Assembly (NCBI GenBank): GCA_003551705.1
Contig: PUNJ01000098.1
Span: 1 to 35,682, forward strand
DNA length: 35,682 nt
Direction of reading: 5' to 3'
Source of the DNA: Chloroflexota bacterium
Lineage (GTDB): Bacteria; Chloroflexota; Dehalococcoidia; UBA2247; RBG-13-53-26
This document shows, in pieces, positions 1 to 8,809 of the stretch. Below the pieces are notes generated by a model that saw only the letters and a list, made by a program, of their open reading frames with translations, searched no databases and was not told the DNA's origin. The first letter of the stretch is position 1; each line of letters begins with the position of its first letter. The translations under genes and the position numbers were made by a program.

Positions 1-119
1 CAGTCCCTGAGTACTTGCATCGCTGCCGCTAGTTCCTCAGGGGTGGGCTGGTAGGTGGCAGGTTGCTCCGGCTCCGAACCGGCCAGCAGTTCTTCGATTT
101 GCTTCAGGATGTCGTCCAT
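1..119 (-). CDS. Hypothetical protein, N-terminal part, runs off left edge
   Basis: The minus strand reads without a stop from an ATG at 119 to the window edge, giving 39 residues that begin MDDILKQIEELLAG. A clear ribosome binding site (GGGGAGG, about six bases upstream) sits at 125-131, which is the main support for the start. The visible part is acidic and looks helical (DILKQIEELL), followed by a Pro/Thr-rich linker and another helix (PEELAAAMQVL). I do not recognise the family. It is divergent from the YjbQ remnant that follows, and only about 60 bases separate the two. Confidence 0.55.
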   Translation of the reverse strand, partial: MDDILKQIEELLAGSEPEQPATYQPTPEELAAAMQVLRD

Positions 120-157
120 TCATAACCTCCCCTCAATGGTCATGTAATTGCAATTAG

Positions 158-469
158 TCATTTTGTCTGGTAAACGCCATGCACATTACGGCTTCAGTAT
201 TCATCAATGACGATGAAACCGGCCTCCATCAAGACTACGACGTCTGGCTGGAGTCTCTGGCCCCGCACGAGCCTATAAGGCGTTACAGGCACAATCTCAC
301 AGGCGAGGACAATGCTGACGCACATCTCAAACGGCAGGTTATGGGGCGTGAAGTGGTGGTCGCTATAACAGGCGGCAAGCTGGACCTCGGTCCCTGGGAA
401 CAAATTTTCTATGGTGAGTTCGATGGTCGCCGCCGGAAGCGCATACTGGTTAAAATGATTGGGGATTAG
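158..469 (+). pseudogene. YjbQ/UPF0047 family protein, N-terminally truncated
   Basis: The readable part, from an ATG at 179, is 96 residues. It matches the C-terminal two thirds of the YjbQ (UPF0047) family: an [10 protein letters not shown] segment like the family's HTTAxxxINE, then [12 protein letters not shown], then [19 protein letters not shown]. Family members are about 130-140 residues and some show thiamine-phosphate synthase activity in vitro. Recognisable family sequence (FCLVNA) continues upstream of the ATG to about 160 and then hits an in-frame TAG at 155-157. Beyond that no frame resembles the missing N-terminal strands. No good ribosome binding site precedes the ATG. I read this as a 5'-truncated remnant, though a shortened functional protein cannot be excluded. 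Confidence 0.7.
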
Positions 470-517
470 CCCCGGTCCAAGGCAAACGCCGTTTGCACAA
501 CTGCGCCCAAAAGCGGA

Positions 518-694
518 TCAGACCGTAACCTTGGACCGCTTGAAGTAGGCAAAAGCCTTGTCAGCTTGAACAGCAACAGCAACCAGTTCCCATCCATCTG
601 CGCCAAACATATTCATAACGTTCTCTTGTTTCTCCTCGAAACCCTCTTCTCCAGGCGCTGAAAAGACCGCGATTTCGTATTCCCAAGCTGTCAT
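518..694 (-). CDS. DUF4177-like small protein
   Basis: This encodes a 58-residue protein starting MTAWEYEIAVFSAP. The start at 694 is chosen because an AGGAGG ribosome binding site lies six bases upstream; the open frame extends further 5' but without such support. The pattern WEYEIAVF, then a stretch of charged helix, then GADGWELVAVAV and a terminal YFKRSK resembles the small DUF4177 fold, whose hallmark is a central GWELV motif and a final FKR strand. The function of that family is unknown. It is a single gene on the minus strand between plus-strand neighbours. Confidence 0.65.
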   Translation of the reverse strand: MTAWEYEIAVFSAPGEEGFEEKQENVMNMFGADGWELVAVAVQADKAFAYFKRSKVTV

Positions 695-1038
695 CTTCTT
701 CCTCCTGAGGGCCGCTGGCCCTGGCTCGGACAAAGCACCTCTTCTACAATTATGCCCGCTGGGGTGAAAGATGGTCCGGCCTGCTGCCGGAATCAGGAAA
801 TCACTTCTCAAGACTGCGATGAAGCAGGGACTGCCCACGGCATTCGCTCTGCTGTTCCCTGGAATATAGGAGTTTTCGGCAACTTAACGAGCAAAATAGC
901 GGAAGGTCGGCGCGCGATTTGGATGGTATCTTCTTGCCAGAGGTAAAGTATTGTCGATCCAACAGGACCAGAGCATATTCTTTCCAGCGTCTTGTCCCCG
1001 TTTTGCCACCCTTGGAAACAAGCGAAGGAAGAGGCCGG
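695..1038. other. Intergenic stretch, no supported gene
   Basis: The open frames here on both strands are short, lack ribosome binding sites and have no recognisable protein character. I see no strong terminator or repeat. The stretch separates the minus-strand DUF4177-like gene from the plus-strand microprotein, so promoters for both directions presumably lie here, but none stands out. Confidence 0.5.
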
Positions 1039-1212
1039 ATGAATTGGGAGTTTATCTTGGCACTAGCCTTGGCCATACCGATAATTCTCTTTCCCGCTGC
1101 CTTCGTGTGGTACCTCGATGGAGGACGGATCTATGTAGCCATCCGCCGGGCCTTACGGAGAAGGGTATCACGCAGAAGAGCAGAGGAAGAGGACAAGGAA
1201 GAAACGTGTTAG
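1039..1212 (+). CDS. Single-pass membrane microprotein (57 aa), paralogue of 12076-12195
   Basis: The ATG at 1039 follows a GGAAGAGG ribosome binding site and opens a 57-residue frame. Residues about 4-25 form one hydrophobic transmembrane helix with two prolines (P14, P19) and a Trp at each boundary (W3, W24). The rest is a strongly basic then acidic cytosolic-type tail (RRALRRRVSRRRAEEEDKEE). The first 24 residues align without gaps to a second microprotein in this window, with 12 identities (MxWxxILAxxxAxPxxLxPxxxVW). Positive charges after the helix suggest an N-out topology. No enzyme motif is present. It lies about 380 bases upstream of the formate dehydrogenase operon on the same strand. 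The function is unknown; an accessory subunit of a membrane complex is one guess. Confidence 0.6.
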   Translation: MNWEFILALALAIPIILFPAAFVWYLDGGRIYVAIRRALRRRVSRRRAEEEDKEETC

Positions 1213-1592
1213 CTCGCTCGTCATGTCAACTTGACGCCCGCCGGAGCCAGGCCGCTGGCCCTCATTTCGAAGCCTGGCCTCTTCAAAACGATGATTCCGC
1301 TTGTCTTCCAGGCATGGGTCCCACCGGGAAGCCGGATAGTATGCACACTAGTTTGCTTTACTCTGCTGTATTTTGCTATTATGAACACCGATCATAAAGC
1401 TCTCGGCCAACGTATGAAGCAAAGGAATAACTACAGGTTGGAGGTGCACTTGCAGGAAGCATGGTCTACAAATACAACAAGGGCAGGCCATAGTAGCCGG
1501 CCGCCCGGCGCGAGCATCGCGAGTCATGGCAGCCACGGCTGCCACATTTTGGTTGTAAACAGGTTATTGCCCCACGGAAAGGAGGAATGCCC
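1213..1592. other. Intergenic leader upstream of the formate dehydrogenase operon
   Basis: I see no supported gene here. The stretch carries a candidate promoter (1353-1382) and ends with the strong ribosome binding site AAGGAGG at 1579-1585. That would leave an untranslated leader of roughly 200 bases for fdhA. The long plus-strand frame across it is low-complexity, lacks its own ribosome binding site and overlaps fdhA. Confidence 0.45.
1353..1382 (+). promoter_or_regulatory. Candidate sigma-70-type promoter for fdh operon
   Basis: TTGCTT (1353-1358) and TATTAT (1377-1382) are spaced by 18 bases, a reasonable but imperfect match to the housekeeping consensus. It is the best candidate between the microprotein and fdhA. 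Sequence inspection only. Confidence 0.3.
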
Positions 1593-4500
1593 GTGGAACT
1601 GAGTAGGAGAAGTTTTCTCAAGCTCACAGGTGCGGGCGCCGGAACGGCTCTGCTTGTTTCCCTCAGCAAGGGCACCCCGGCGTTTGCCGCCAAGAGCTAC
1701 CCTCTCAAGAAAGTAGCTCAGGAAAAGACCACCATCTGCTGCTACTGCTCCCTTGGCTGCGGCGCCATCGTCAGAATCTACGAAGACGGCAGTCTGCAGG
1801 TACACGGAGACCCTGACCATCCCATCAATGAGGGCACTTTGTGTCCCAAGGGCCTGGCCCTGGCACAGATCAGCCAGGTCGATGGCGAACCCAACGTGCC
1901 CTACAGGTTGAGCAAACCGTTGTACAGGGCTCCGGGAGCCACGCAATGGGAAGAGAAATCATGGGACTGGATGCTAACGGAGATTGCCAAGAGGGCAAAG
2001 AAGACCAGGGATGAGTCTTTCGAGACCGTAGTCGGCGGTAAGACCGTCAACCGTACCGAGGCCATTGCCCACATGGGCGGCGGCGAACTCGATAACGAGG
2101 AATGCTACGCCCTGGCCAAGTTCAATCGTGCCTTCGGCGTGGTGTACCTGGAACACTGCGCCCGGTTGTGACACTCCTCGACGGTAGCGGCTCTGGGAGA
2201 GTCGTTCGGTAGGGGAGCCATGACCAACCACTATATCGATATCCGAAATGCAGACCAGATACTGATAATCGGATCCAACGCAGCGGAAAATCATCCCGTA
2301 TCCTTTAGATACGTGACCCAGGCGCAGGAACAGGGTGCCACGCTGATACACGTGGACCCGCGTTTCAACCGCACCTCCGCCAAGGCCGACATCTTCGTAC
2401 AGATGAGATCGGGGACAGACATAGCCTTCATGGGCGGCATGATTTTGCACATCCTGGAGGATATGAGGAAGAACCCTCAGAACTACAACATCGAATACCT
2501 GGTGCAGTACACAAATGCCGCCTACATCGTTAACGGTGCCGATGTGCCCGGCGAAGATGGCCTGTTCAGTGGCTGGGACCCGAACGCGGGCAGCTACGAC
2601 AGGACGAGTTGGAGATATTCAGACATGGGCACCCCCGGGACGGAGCCCAGGCTCTTGTCTCCCTTCTGGTCCGGCTGGGCCAAACGGAACAGCCCCTTCG
2701 CCGAGGAGGCCTGGGAAGAACTGGATGACCATTGTGTTCTGCGCCTCATGTGGGAGCACTACAAGCGCTACGACAAGGAGACGGTGTCCCGGATCACCGG
2801 CGTCTCCGTTGCCCAGTTGGAGCGGGTTTACGCCGAGTACGCCAAGTCCGGCGCCGTAGGCAAGGCCGGGACCATCATGTACTCCATGGGCACCACCCAA
2901 CATACCTACGGTAGCCAGAACGTCCGCATATATGCCATCGTGCAGTTGCTGCTGGCCAATATCGGCGTGGCAGGCGGCGGGGTAAACGCCCTGCGGGGAA
3001 CATCGAACGTCCAGGGAGCCTGCGACAACGGGCTGCTGTTCCACATCATGCCTGGGTACATTGGAGTCCCCAGAGACGTTGATGACGATCTGGATGCCTA
3101 CCTGACCCGGATATCGCCGGCGACCATCAACCCTGCTGCAGGTCTCCCGACGGACCACTCCTTCAACTGGTGGAGCTTCAATGACAATATGCGCAGGTAT
3201 GTGGTAAGCCAGCTCAAGGCCTGGTGGCCCGAACAAGACCCCAACGTCAGCTTCCAGTACCTGCCCAAGGCCAAAGCCGGCGTGGATTACTCGCATATAC
3301 CTATTATCGAGGAAATCAATGCGGGCAAAATCAAGGGACTCTGGCTATTTGGGCAGAACCCCGTGGTCGGAGGGCCCAGTGTCAACTTTGCCCGCCAGGC
3401 CATGGCCAAGCTGGACTGGATGCTGTTCGTGGACATCTGGATGAACGAGACCGGCGAATTCTGGAAGAGGCCGGGCGTCGATCCCACCACAATCAATACC
3501 GAGGTCTTCCTCCTGCCGGCTGCAGCCTCCTATGAGAAGGAAGGCAGCATCACCAACAGCGGCCGCTGGGCTCAGTGGCGCTACAAGTCCGTCGAACCGC
3601 CCGGGGAACCCGACAAGCGCGGCAGATCGGACCTGCGCATTGTTACCGAGTTGCTGGCCAAGCTGAAGGAACTCTATGAGGCAGATGCGGATGCCCCCAA
3701 CAGGGATGCCATCCTGAACCTGGACTGGGATTTCACGCCTCCCGGCGAGGAGGTACCGAATTGGACCTACCCGTCTGCGGATGCCGTTGCCCGAGAGATC
3801 GCCGGATGGGCCCTGGAGGACTACACGGCTGTCTTTGCCGGCACAACGCGCGACTACAAGAAGGGCGAAAGCATCGACACCTTCTTCCATCTGGACGACC
3901 AGGGCAGGACCGCCAGCGGAGAGTGGCTCTTCTGCGGTTCCTACACGACGGCAGAGGGTAACAAGCTGAAGAAGCGCATTAACGTCGACGAATCAGGAGT
4001 GGGCCTGTACTCAGACTGGTCCTGGTGCTGGCCGGTAAACCGCAGGATAATCTACAATCGTGCGGCTGTTGATCTTGACGGCGTGCCCTGGGACAAGAGA
4101 CATCCGGTTGTCGCCTGGAAGGACGGCGCCTGGGTTGGCGACGTTATCGACGGTGGAGGCGCTCCCATCAATCTGGCTCCGGCCGGCGCAAAGAGAGTGC
4201 CCTTCATCATGCTGCCGGAGGGCGTGGGCAGGCTCTGGGGCTACGGACTGGCGGACGGCCCGGTACCCGAAATGTACGAGCCCTGGGAGAGTCCCATCGA
4301 CAACATAATGTCCAAACAGCAATTCAACCCAGTAGCATATATAACTCCCGAGGAAAACAATCCGCGCGGCACCGTCGACAAGTATCCCTACGTTGCCACA
4401 ACATACCGCTGCACGGAACACTGGCAGACCGGGACCATGACACGCAGCCTGCCCTGGCTGAATGAACTCATGCCCGAGATGTACGTGGAAATCGGAGACG

Positions 4501-4772
4501 ACCTAGCTGGTGAGCTGGGCATCGCCCCTGGTGACAAGGTGAAAGTAGAGTCGGCCCGAGGCGAGATCGCGGCGGTGGCCGTGGTCACCAAACGCCTGCG
4601 CAGGCTGGTCATCGACCGAAAACCGGTCCATACCGTGGGCATCCTCTGGCAATGGGGATACACCGGACGGAACAAGGGAGACAGTGGTAACCTGCTGACC
4701 CCGCATGTCGGCGACGCCAACACCACCATACCGGAATCCAAGACGTTCCTGTGCAACGTGAGGAGGGCATAA
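1593..4772 (+). CDS. fdhA: Formate dehydrogenase catalytic subunit, selenocysteine-containing, Tat-exported
   Basis: This is a molybdenum/tungsten bis-pterin enzyme that oxidises formate to CO2. The GTG at 1593 is preferred over the ATG at 1587 because AAGGAGG (1579-1585) leaves seven bases to the GTG but only one to the ATG. The N-terminus carries a twin-arginine signal (SRRSFLKLTGAG), so the subunit probably acts outside the membrane. A [4Fe-4S] motif follows at C49, C52, C56 and C84 (LCPKG). At codon 193 the frame meets TGA (2169-2171) inside ARL-TGA-HSSTVAAL, where FdnG-type enzymes have selenocysteine followed by His. After it the same frame continues with GRGAMTNHYID and the rest of the molybdopterin and C-terminal pterin-binding domains. 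The total is 1059 residues, normal for FdnG-like subunits. It overlaps nothing and is one base from fdhB. Automatic callers will split it into two genes. Confidence 0.9.
2169..2205 (+). promoter_or_regulatory. UGA selenocysteine codon with candidate bacterial SECIS hairpin
   Basis: The TGA at 2169-2171 is immediately followed by a possible stem. ACTC (2173-2176) pairs with GAGT (2199-2202). Across a one-base bulge, CTC (2177-2179) pairs with GGG (2195-2197), including one wobble pair. A G-rich apical loop lies between. Bacterial SECIS elements sit directly 3' of the UGA, so position and size fit. The fold was done by eye. The stronger evidence is the protein homology that continues on both sides of the codon. 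Confidence 0.6.
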
Positions 4773-4773
4773 G

Positions 4774-5568
4774 ATGGGTAAAGGAGTGCTTGTTGATCTC
4801 ACCAAGTGCATTGGATGCCGGGCATGTCAGGTCGCTTGCAAGCAGTGGAACGAGTTGCCCGTAGAGGACACAAAGGTCCAAGGGGACACCATTGCCAATC
4901 CGCCTGGACTGTCAGGTAAGACCTACACCACCCTGGCATTCAAGGAAGTAGAGCATGACGGCCAGTTTCACTGGGTCTTCGCCAAGAACCAGTGCATGCA
5001 CTGCCAGTATGCCGGCTGCAAGACGGCATGCCTGGTAGGCGCCTTTGACAAGACCGAGTTCGGCGCCATTGTCTATGAAAAGAACAAGTGCATAGGCTGC
5101 CGTTACTGCCAGATGGCCTGCCCCTTCGGCGTACCCGCCTATGAATGGTGGAGCCGCACACCCTGGATCCAGAAGTGCACGTTCTGTGCGGACCTGCAGA
5201 GCAATGGTCTCACACCGGCCTGCATAAGCACCTGTCCCACGGATGCCCTCCTCTTCGGTGAAAGAGATGACATGATAAAGGAGGGCAAGCAGAGAATAGC
5301 TGCAAACCCCGATAAGTACGTGAACCATATCTATGGCGAAAAAGAGGTGGGTGGTACAGCATGGATGTACCTTTCAGCCGTACCCTTTGAAGAGGTAGGC
5401 TTCTACCCGATGCGGGAAGAGCCCGTTACACATAATGTGGACAATGCCATGTTCGCGGTACCCTTCGGACTCGCTGTTGTCGCCACCGCAATGACCGGCT
5501 GCTACTTCATATTCAAGAGGCGCCGGAAGCTGGCCCAAGCCAAGTCACGCAGTGGGGAGGGTAAATAA
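4774..5568 (+). CDS. fdhB: Formate dehydrogenase iron-sulfur subunit with C-terminal membrane anchor
   Basis: This 264-residue electron-transfer subunit carries four [4Fe-4S] cysteine clusters in order: CIGCRACQVAC, CMHCQYAGCKTAC, CIGCRYCQMAC and CTFC...CISTC. They would pass electrons from FdhA to the membrane subunit. Near the C-terminus (about residues 229-250) there is one hydrophobic helix followed by KRRRK, as in FdnH/FdoH-type subunits that are anchored in the membrane. There is no Tat signal of its own, so it likely travels with FdhA. The gene begins one base after the fdhA stop and its TAA overlaps the ATG of the next gene, indicating translational coupling. Confidence 0.92.
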   Translation: MGKGVLVDLTKCIGCRACQVACKQWNELPVEDTKVQGDTIANPPGLSGKTYTTLAFKEVEHDGQFHWVFAKNQCMHCQYAGCKTACLVGAFDKTEFGAIVYEKNKCIGCRYCQMACPFGVPAYEWWSRTPWIQKCTFCADLQSNGLTPACISTCPTDALLFGERDDMIKEGKQRIAANPDKYVNHIYGEKEVGGTAWMYLSAVPFEEVGFYPMREEPVTHNVDNAMFAVPFGLAVVATAMTGCYFIFKRRRKLAQAKSRSGEGK

Positions 5569-6764
5569 TGCAGAATCAAGAAGCTCAAAAGCGTTTCCCC
5601 TGGGGTAGCCTGGTCCTGACTGCTGTGGCGGTGCTTGGCCTTGTTGCCATTGTATACCGCTTCCTTTACGGCCTTGGGGCCAGCACCAATCTGAGTGATG
5701 GGCGGGCCTGGGGCATCTGGATCAGCTTCGACCTCTACATTGGAGTTGCGCTGGCTGCCGGCGGTTTCACGCTGGCCGCAGCCGTCTACATCTTCGCCAG
5801 GGAGAAATACCATGCGGTAATCAGACCCGCCATTCTGACCGCCTTCATCGGCTATACGCTGGTGATCCTGGCGTTGCTGGTCGACCTCGGACAACCGTGG
5901 TTCATCTGGAAATTCATCTTGCACCCGAATATCCATTCACCTCTGGCTGAAGTCGGCCTGTGCGTCATGCTCTATACCATCGTGCTGGCCTTGGAATTCA
6001 GCCCGGTAGTTTTCGAGCGGCTTAACTGGCGAGTGCCCATGAAGTGGATCCGGACCATCCAGATCCCCCTGATCGTGGCCGGTATCACACTTTCCACCCT
6101 GCACCAGTCATCTCTCGGTGGAATGGCTCTGATTTTCTCCGAGACACTGGATATGCTGTGGTACTCCCCGATACTACCACTCCTGTTCCTGATCTCGGCG
6201 ATCGCTGTCGGTCCGGCCATGGTGATAGTCGAGGGATCGCTCACCAGCAGGGCCTTTGGCCACCAACTGGGCAGAGATGTCCTGTCCGGCTTGGGCAAAG
6301 TTATTCCCGTAATCCTGGGCATTTACCTTGCCTTTAAGATCGGCGACCTGGTTGTTACGAGGCAGTTGGGCCTTATCTTCTCAACGTCGTCGTACACAAT
6401 ACTGTGGTGGGTGGAGGTCCTCTTCGGAGTCGTACTACCCATGATACTGCTGTCGCGGCCCAGCGTCAGAGAGCATGCCTGGAAACTGTTCGGCGCAGCC
6501 GGTCTGGTGGTACTCGGCGTGATGCTCAACCGCTTCACCATAAGCTGGTTCGCCCTTGAAGCGCGGCCGGCAGTGGGCTATTTCCCCCATTGGATGGAAT
6601 TCGCTGTATCGGCTGGCCTGGTAGCATGGGCTGTTGCCATAGTCATGGTCTGCAACAAGGTGCTTGTAATGCATGAACATGCAGAACCTGAACATGCAGA
6701 AGAACCAGAGTTGGAGGGCAAGCCTGGGATCATGGTCGAACCCGGTGCCGCCCCCGGCAACTGA
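5568..6764 (+). CDS. NrfD/PsrC-family integral membrane subunit of formate dehydrogenase
   Basis: This is a 398-residue, very hydrophobic protein with roughly ten predicted membrane helices across residues 15-375 and a charged, Glu/His-rich tail. The early WGIWISFDLYIGVALAAGGF segment is typical of NrfD/PsrC proteins, the quinone-interacting anchors of many iron-sulfur molybdoenzymes. It replaces the di-haem cytochrome b anchor (FdnI) of enterobacterial enzymes; no haem-ligand pattern was evident. The ATG overlaps the fdhB stop by one base (TAATG). By family knowledge the complex would couple formate oxidation to a quinone-type carrier or another membrane partner. The partner is not encoded nearby. 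Confidence 0.88.
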   Translation: MQNQEAQKRFPWGSLVLTAVAVLGLVAIVYRFLYGLGASTNLSDGRAWGIWISFDLYIGVALAAGGFTLAAAVYIFAREKYHAVIRPAILTAFIGYTLVILALLVDLGQPWFIWKFILHPNIHSPLAEVGLCVMLYTIVLALEFSPVVFERLNWRVPMKWIRTIQIPLIVAGITLSTLHQSSLGGMALIFSETLDMLWYSPILPLLFLISAIAVGPAMVIVEGSLTSRAFGHQLGRDVLSGLGKVIPVILGIYLAFKIGDLVVTRQLGLIFSTSSYTILWWVEVLFGVVLPMILLSRPSVREHAWKLFGAAGLVVLGVMLNRFTISWFALEARPAVGYFPHWMEFAVSAGLVAWAVAIVMVCNKVLVMHEHAEPEHAEEPELEGKPGIMVEPGAAPGN

Positions 6765-6775
6765 TTTGTACCAGT

Positions 6776-6824
6776 AGAAATAGAGAGCGGACCGGTTGAT
6801 CGCCGGTCCGCTCTTCTTATTTCT
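6776..6824. terminator. Bidirectional intrinsic terminator
   Basis: A perfect 11-bp GC-rich stem (6785-6795 with 6803-6813, 7-base loop) is followed by TTCTTATTTCT. The flanks AGAAATA (6776-6782) and TATTTCT (6818-6824) also pair, so it has T-rich tracts in both directions. It sits between the convergent fdh operon and acs and can serve both. Confidence 0.85.
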
Positions 6825-6859
6825 ATCGAAATCGCGGTGCTTCTAACTCAATAGACCTG

Positions 6860-8809
6860 CTACAAGATTACCTCTCTCATTTGCTGCAAAGCTCGGCGTA
6901 TTTCGTCAACCGACCCTTCTTCCTCGATGGTAGATATGTCACCCAGGCTACTGTTAGTCAACATCGCCTTGATCACCCTACGCATGATCTTGCCACTACG
7001 CGTCTTGGGCATCATGTTCACAAAGACAATGTCTTTAACTACGACTATGGGTCCCATATCCTTCCTCACATGTCGCACCAACTCCTCTTTCAGAGACTCG
7101 CTTGCTTGATATCCTTGTGAGAGCACGACCAGAGCACTGGCCACCTCGCCTCTCAATTGATCAGGGACCCCGGTTACGGCAGCTTCTATCACCGCCGGAT
7201 GGGCCACCAGGGAATTCTCGATTTCGATGGTGCCTATCCGGTGTGAAGCTATCTTGATCACCTCATCAGCTCTGCCCGCAAACCACACATAGCCGTCCTC
7301 ATCCATATGCGCAGCATCGCCGGCATAGTACTTGCCCATAGTTCCAGGCTTCGCTTCCCAGTACTCACGCGTGTACCTGTCAGGTTCCCCCCACAGCGCC
7401 GGGGTCAGACCGGGAAAGGGTTCCGTCAACACCAGAACTCCCTTCGTGTTTGCCGGGAGCTTCTCACCATCTTTCTCGTTCACTATTTCGGCGCCTATGC
7501 CCGGAACCGGGAACCCTGCCGAACCCGGCTTTATCGGTGCAAGGCCCAGCCCGTACGGATTGGCTATGATAGGGCCTGATGTTTCTGTCTGCCACATATT
7601 ATCGATTACCGGTATTCTTCCCTTGAGTACCTGGTTCTGCAACCAGTCCCAGGCTTCAGGATTGAGGACTTCACCTGCCACTACGACCCGTTCCAGGCTG
7701 CTCAGGTCACGTCTTTCGGGTTGCTCCACACCGTACCTCATGAGTGAACGCACACCGGTTGGAGATGTGAACATTCCTGTAACATGATTGCGCTCTATTG
7801 CAGCCCACCACATATCCTTCTGAGGATAGTCGGGAGTGCCCTCGTAGAGTAACGAGGTGCAACCGGTCAATAGAGGACCATATATGCAATAGCTATGACC
7901 AACTATCCAGCCAATGTCCGAAGTGGCAAACCATATGTCATTCGGCTTCAGACCGTACACCCACTTGCCCATGCTATAACAATAGACCTGGTATCCACCA
8001 TGGTTTTGAACGGTGATCTTCGGCTTGGCGGTAGTCCCTGAAGTAGGCAGCAGGAACAGGGGCTGATTCGCTTCCAATTCCACAAAATTATCGTCGCAGC
8101 CCCTCCCCTTCTCCAGGAATTCATCCCAGTCAATGTCCCGCCCCTTCCTCATTGGAGATTGAACTCCCGCCCCCCGGTCCAATACGATGACGTTCCTTAC
8201 TTGCTCAGAAGAATCCAGTCTCTCAATAGCCTCGTCCATCATTTCTTTGAGCAGGACGGGCCTGTTTCGCCGCATGTTCCTGGCCTGAGTGATCACAAAC
8301 CTGGAACCGCTCAGAGCAAGCCTGTCTGCGATGGCGCCCGGCGAAAACCCGGCAAAGATAACCATGTGGATTGCCCCTATGCGAGCGCAGGCCAGCATAC
8401 ATGCAGCGGCTTCGATACTCATGGGCATGTATATGGCGACCCTGTCACCTTGGCGAACTCCCGTGCCCCTCAATGCAGCCGCGTACTTCTTGACCAGTTC
8501 CAGTAATTCCAAGTAGGTTATCGTGCTTCTTTCACCGGTGTCCCCAGCCTCAAAGATGAAGGCAGCCTTATTGCCATGCCCGGCTTGTATCTTCTGCTCC
8601 AGGCAGTTATAACTCACGTTTGTCAGGCCGTTGACATACCATTTGAAGCTGGGGTAGTCCCGGACAAAGACGTCTTTCCATTTCCTGAACCAGTGTATAT
8701 CAGGACTGGCATCAAGTGCCGCCTTTTCCCAGAAACCCCTTTGGTCATCCTGGGCTTCCCTATAGAACGCCATTAGCTCAGGTGACAGACTATTGGTTTT
8801 GTTATTCAT
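6860..8809 (-). CDS. acs: Acetyl-CoA synthetase (AMP-forming)
   Basis: This 649-residue member of the ANL adenylating superfamily activates acetate (or another short acyl acid) with ATP and CoA to acyl-CoA. The ATP-binding loop PTSGTTAKPK, the WQTETSGP motif and the C-terminal GKIMRR are all visible. K607 of the last is the lysine that acetylation regulates in the family. The Trp before QTET, which keeps the acyl pocket small, is retained, favouring acetate or propionate. The start is the ATG at 8809. The frame stays open upstream to 9067, but that part has no homologous look. The nearest good Shine-Dalgarno (AGGAGGAAGG) is about 15 bases upstream, unusually far, so the start is somewhat uncertain. 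It is convergent with the fdh operon. Confidence 0.9.
   Translation of the reverse strand: MNNKTNSLSPELMAFYREAQDDQRGFWEKAALDASPDIHWFRKWKDVFVRDYPSFKWYVNGLTNVSYNCLEQKIQAGHGNKAAFIFEAGDTGERSTITYLELLELVKKYAAALRGTGVRQGDRVAIYMPMSIEAAACMLACARIGAIHMVIFAGFSPGAIADRLALSGSRFVITQARNMRRNRPVLLKEMMDEAIERLDSSEQVRNVIVLDRGAGVQSPMRKGRDIDWDEFLEKGRGCDDNFVELEANQPLFLLPTSGTTAKPKITVQNHGGYQVYCYSMGKWVYGLKPNDIWFATSDIGWIVGHSYCIYGPLLTGCTSLLYEGTPDYPQKDMWWAAIERNHVTGMFTSPTGVRSLMRYGVEQPERRDLSSLERVVVAGEVLNPEAWDWLQNQVLKGRIPVIDNMWQTETSGPIIANPYGLGLAPIKPGSAGFPVPGIGAEIVNEKDGEKLPANTKGVLVLTEPFPGLTPALWGEPDRYTREYWEAKPGTMGKYYAGDAAHMDEDGYVWFAGRADEVIKIASHRIGTIEIENSLVAHPAVIEAAVTGVPDQLRGEVASALVVLSQGYQASESLKEELVRHVRKDMGPIVVVKDIVFVNMMPKTRSGKIMRRVIKAMLTNSSLGDISTIEEEGSVDEIRRALQQMREVIL

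Noticed and set aside
1231-1602. 123-aa plus-strand frame upstream of fdhA
   Set aside because: Low-complexity, no ribosome binding site, overlaps the fdhA start and covers the likely promoter.
1587-2171. Separate 194-aa gene ending at the TGA, and an independent gene starting at 2220
   Set aside because: Both are in the same frame, are joined by FdhA-homologous sequence across the TGA, and the ATG at 2220 is an internal Met of GRGAMTNH with no ribosome binding site. They are one selenoprotein gene.
2619-3296. 225-aa minus-strand frame within fdhA
   Set aside because: It is antisense to strongly conserved molybdopterin-binding coding sequence and has no ribosome binding site.
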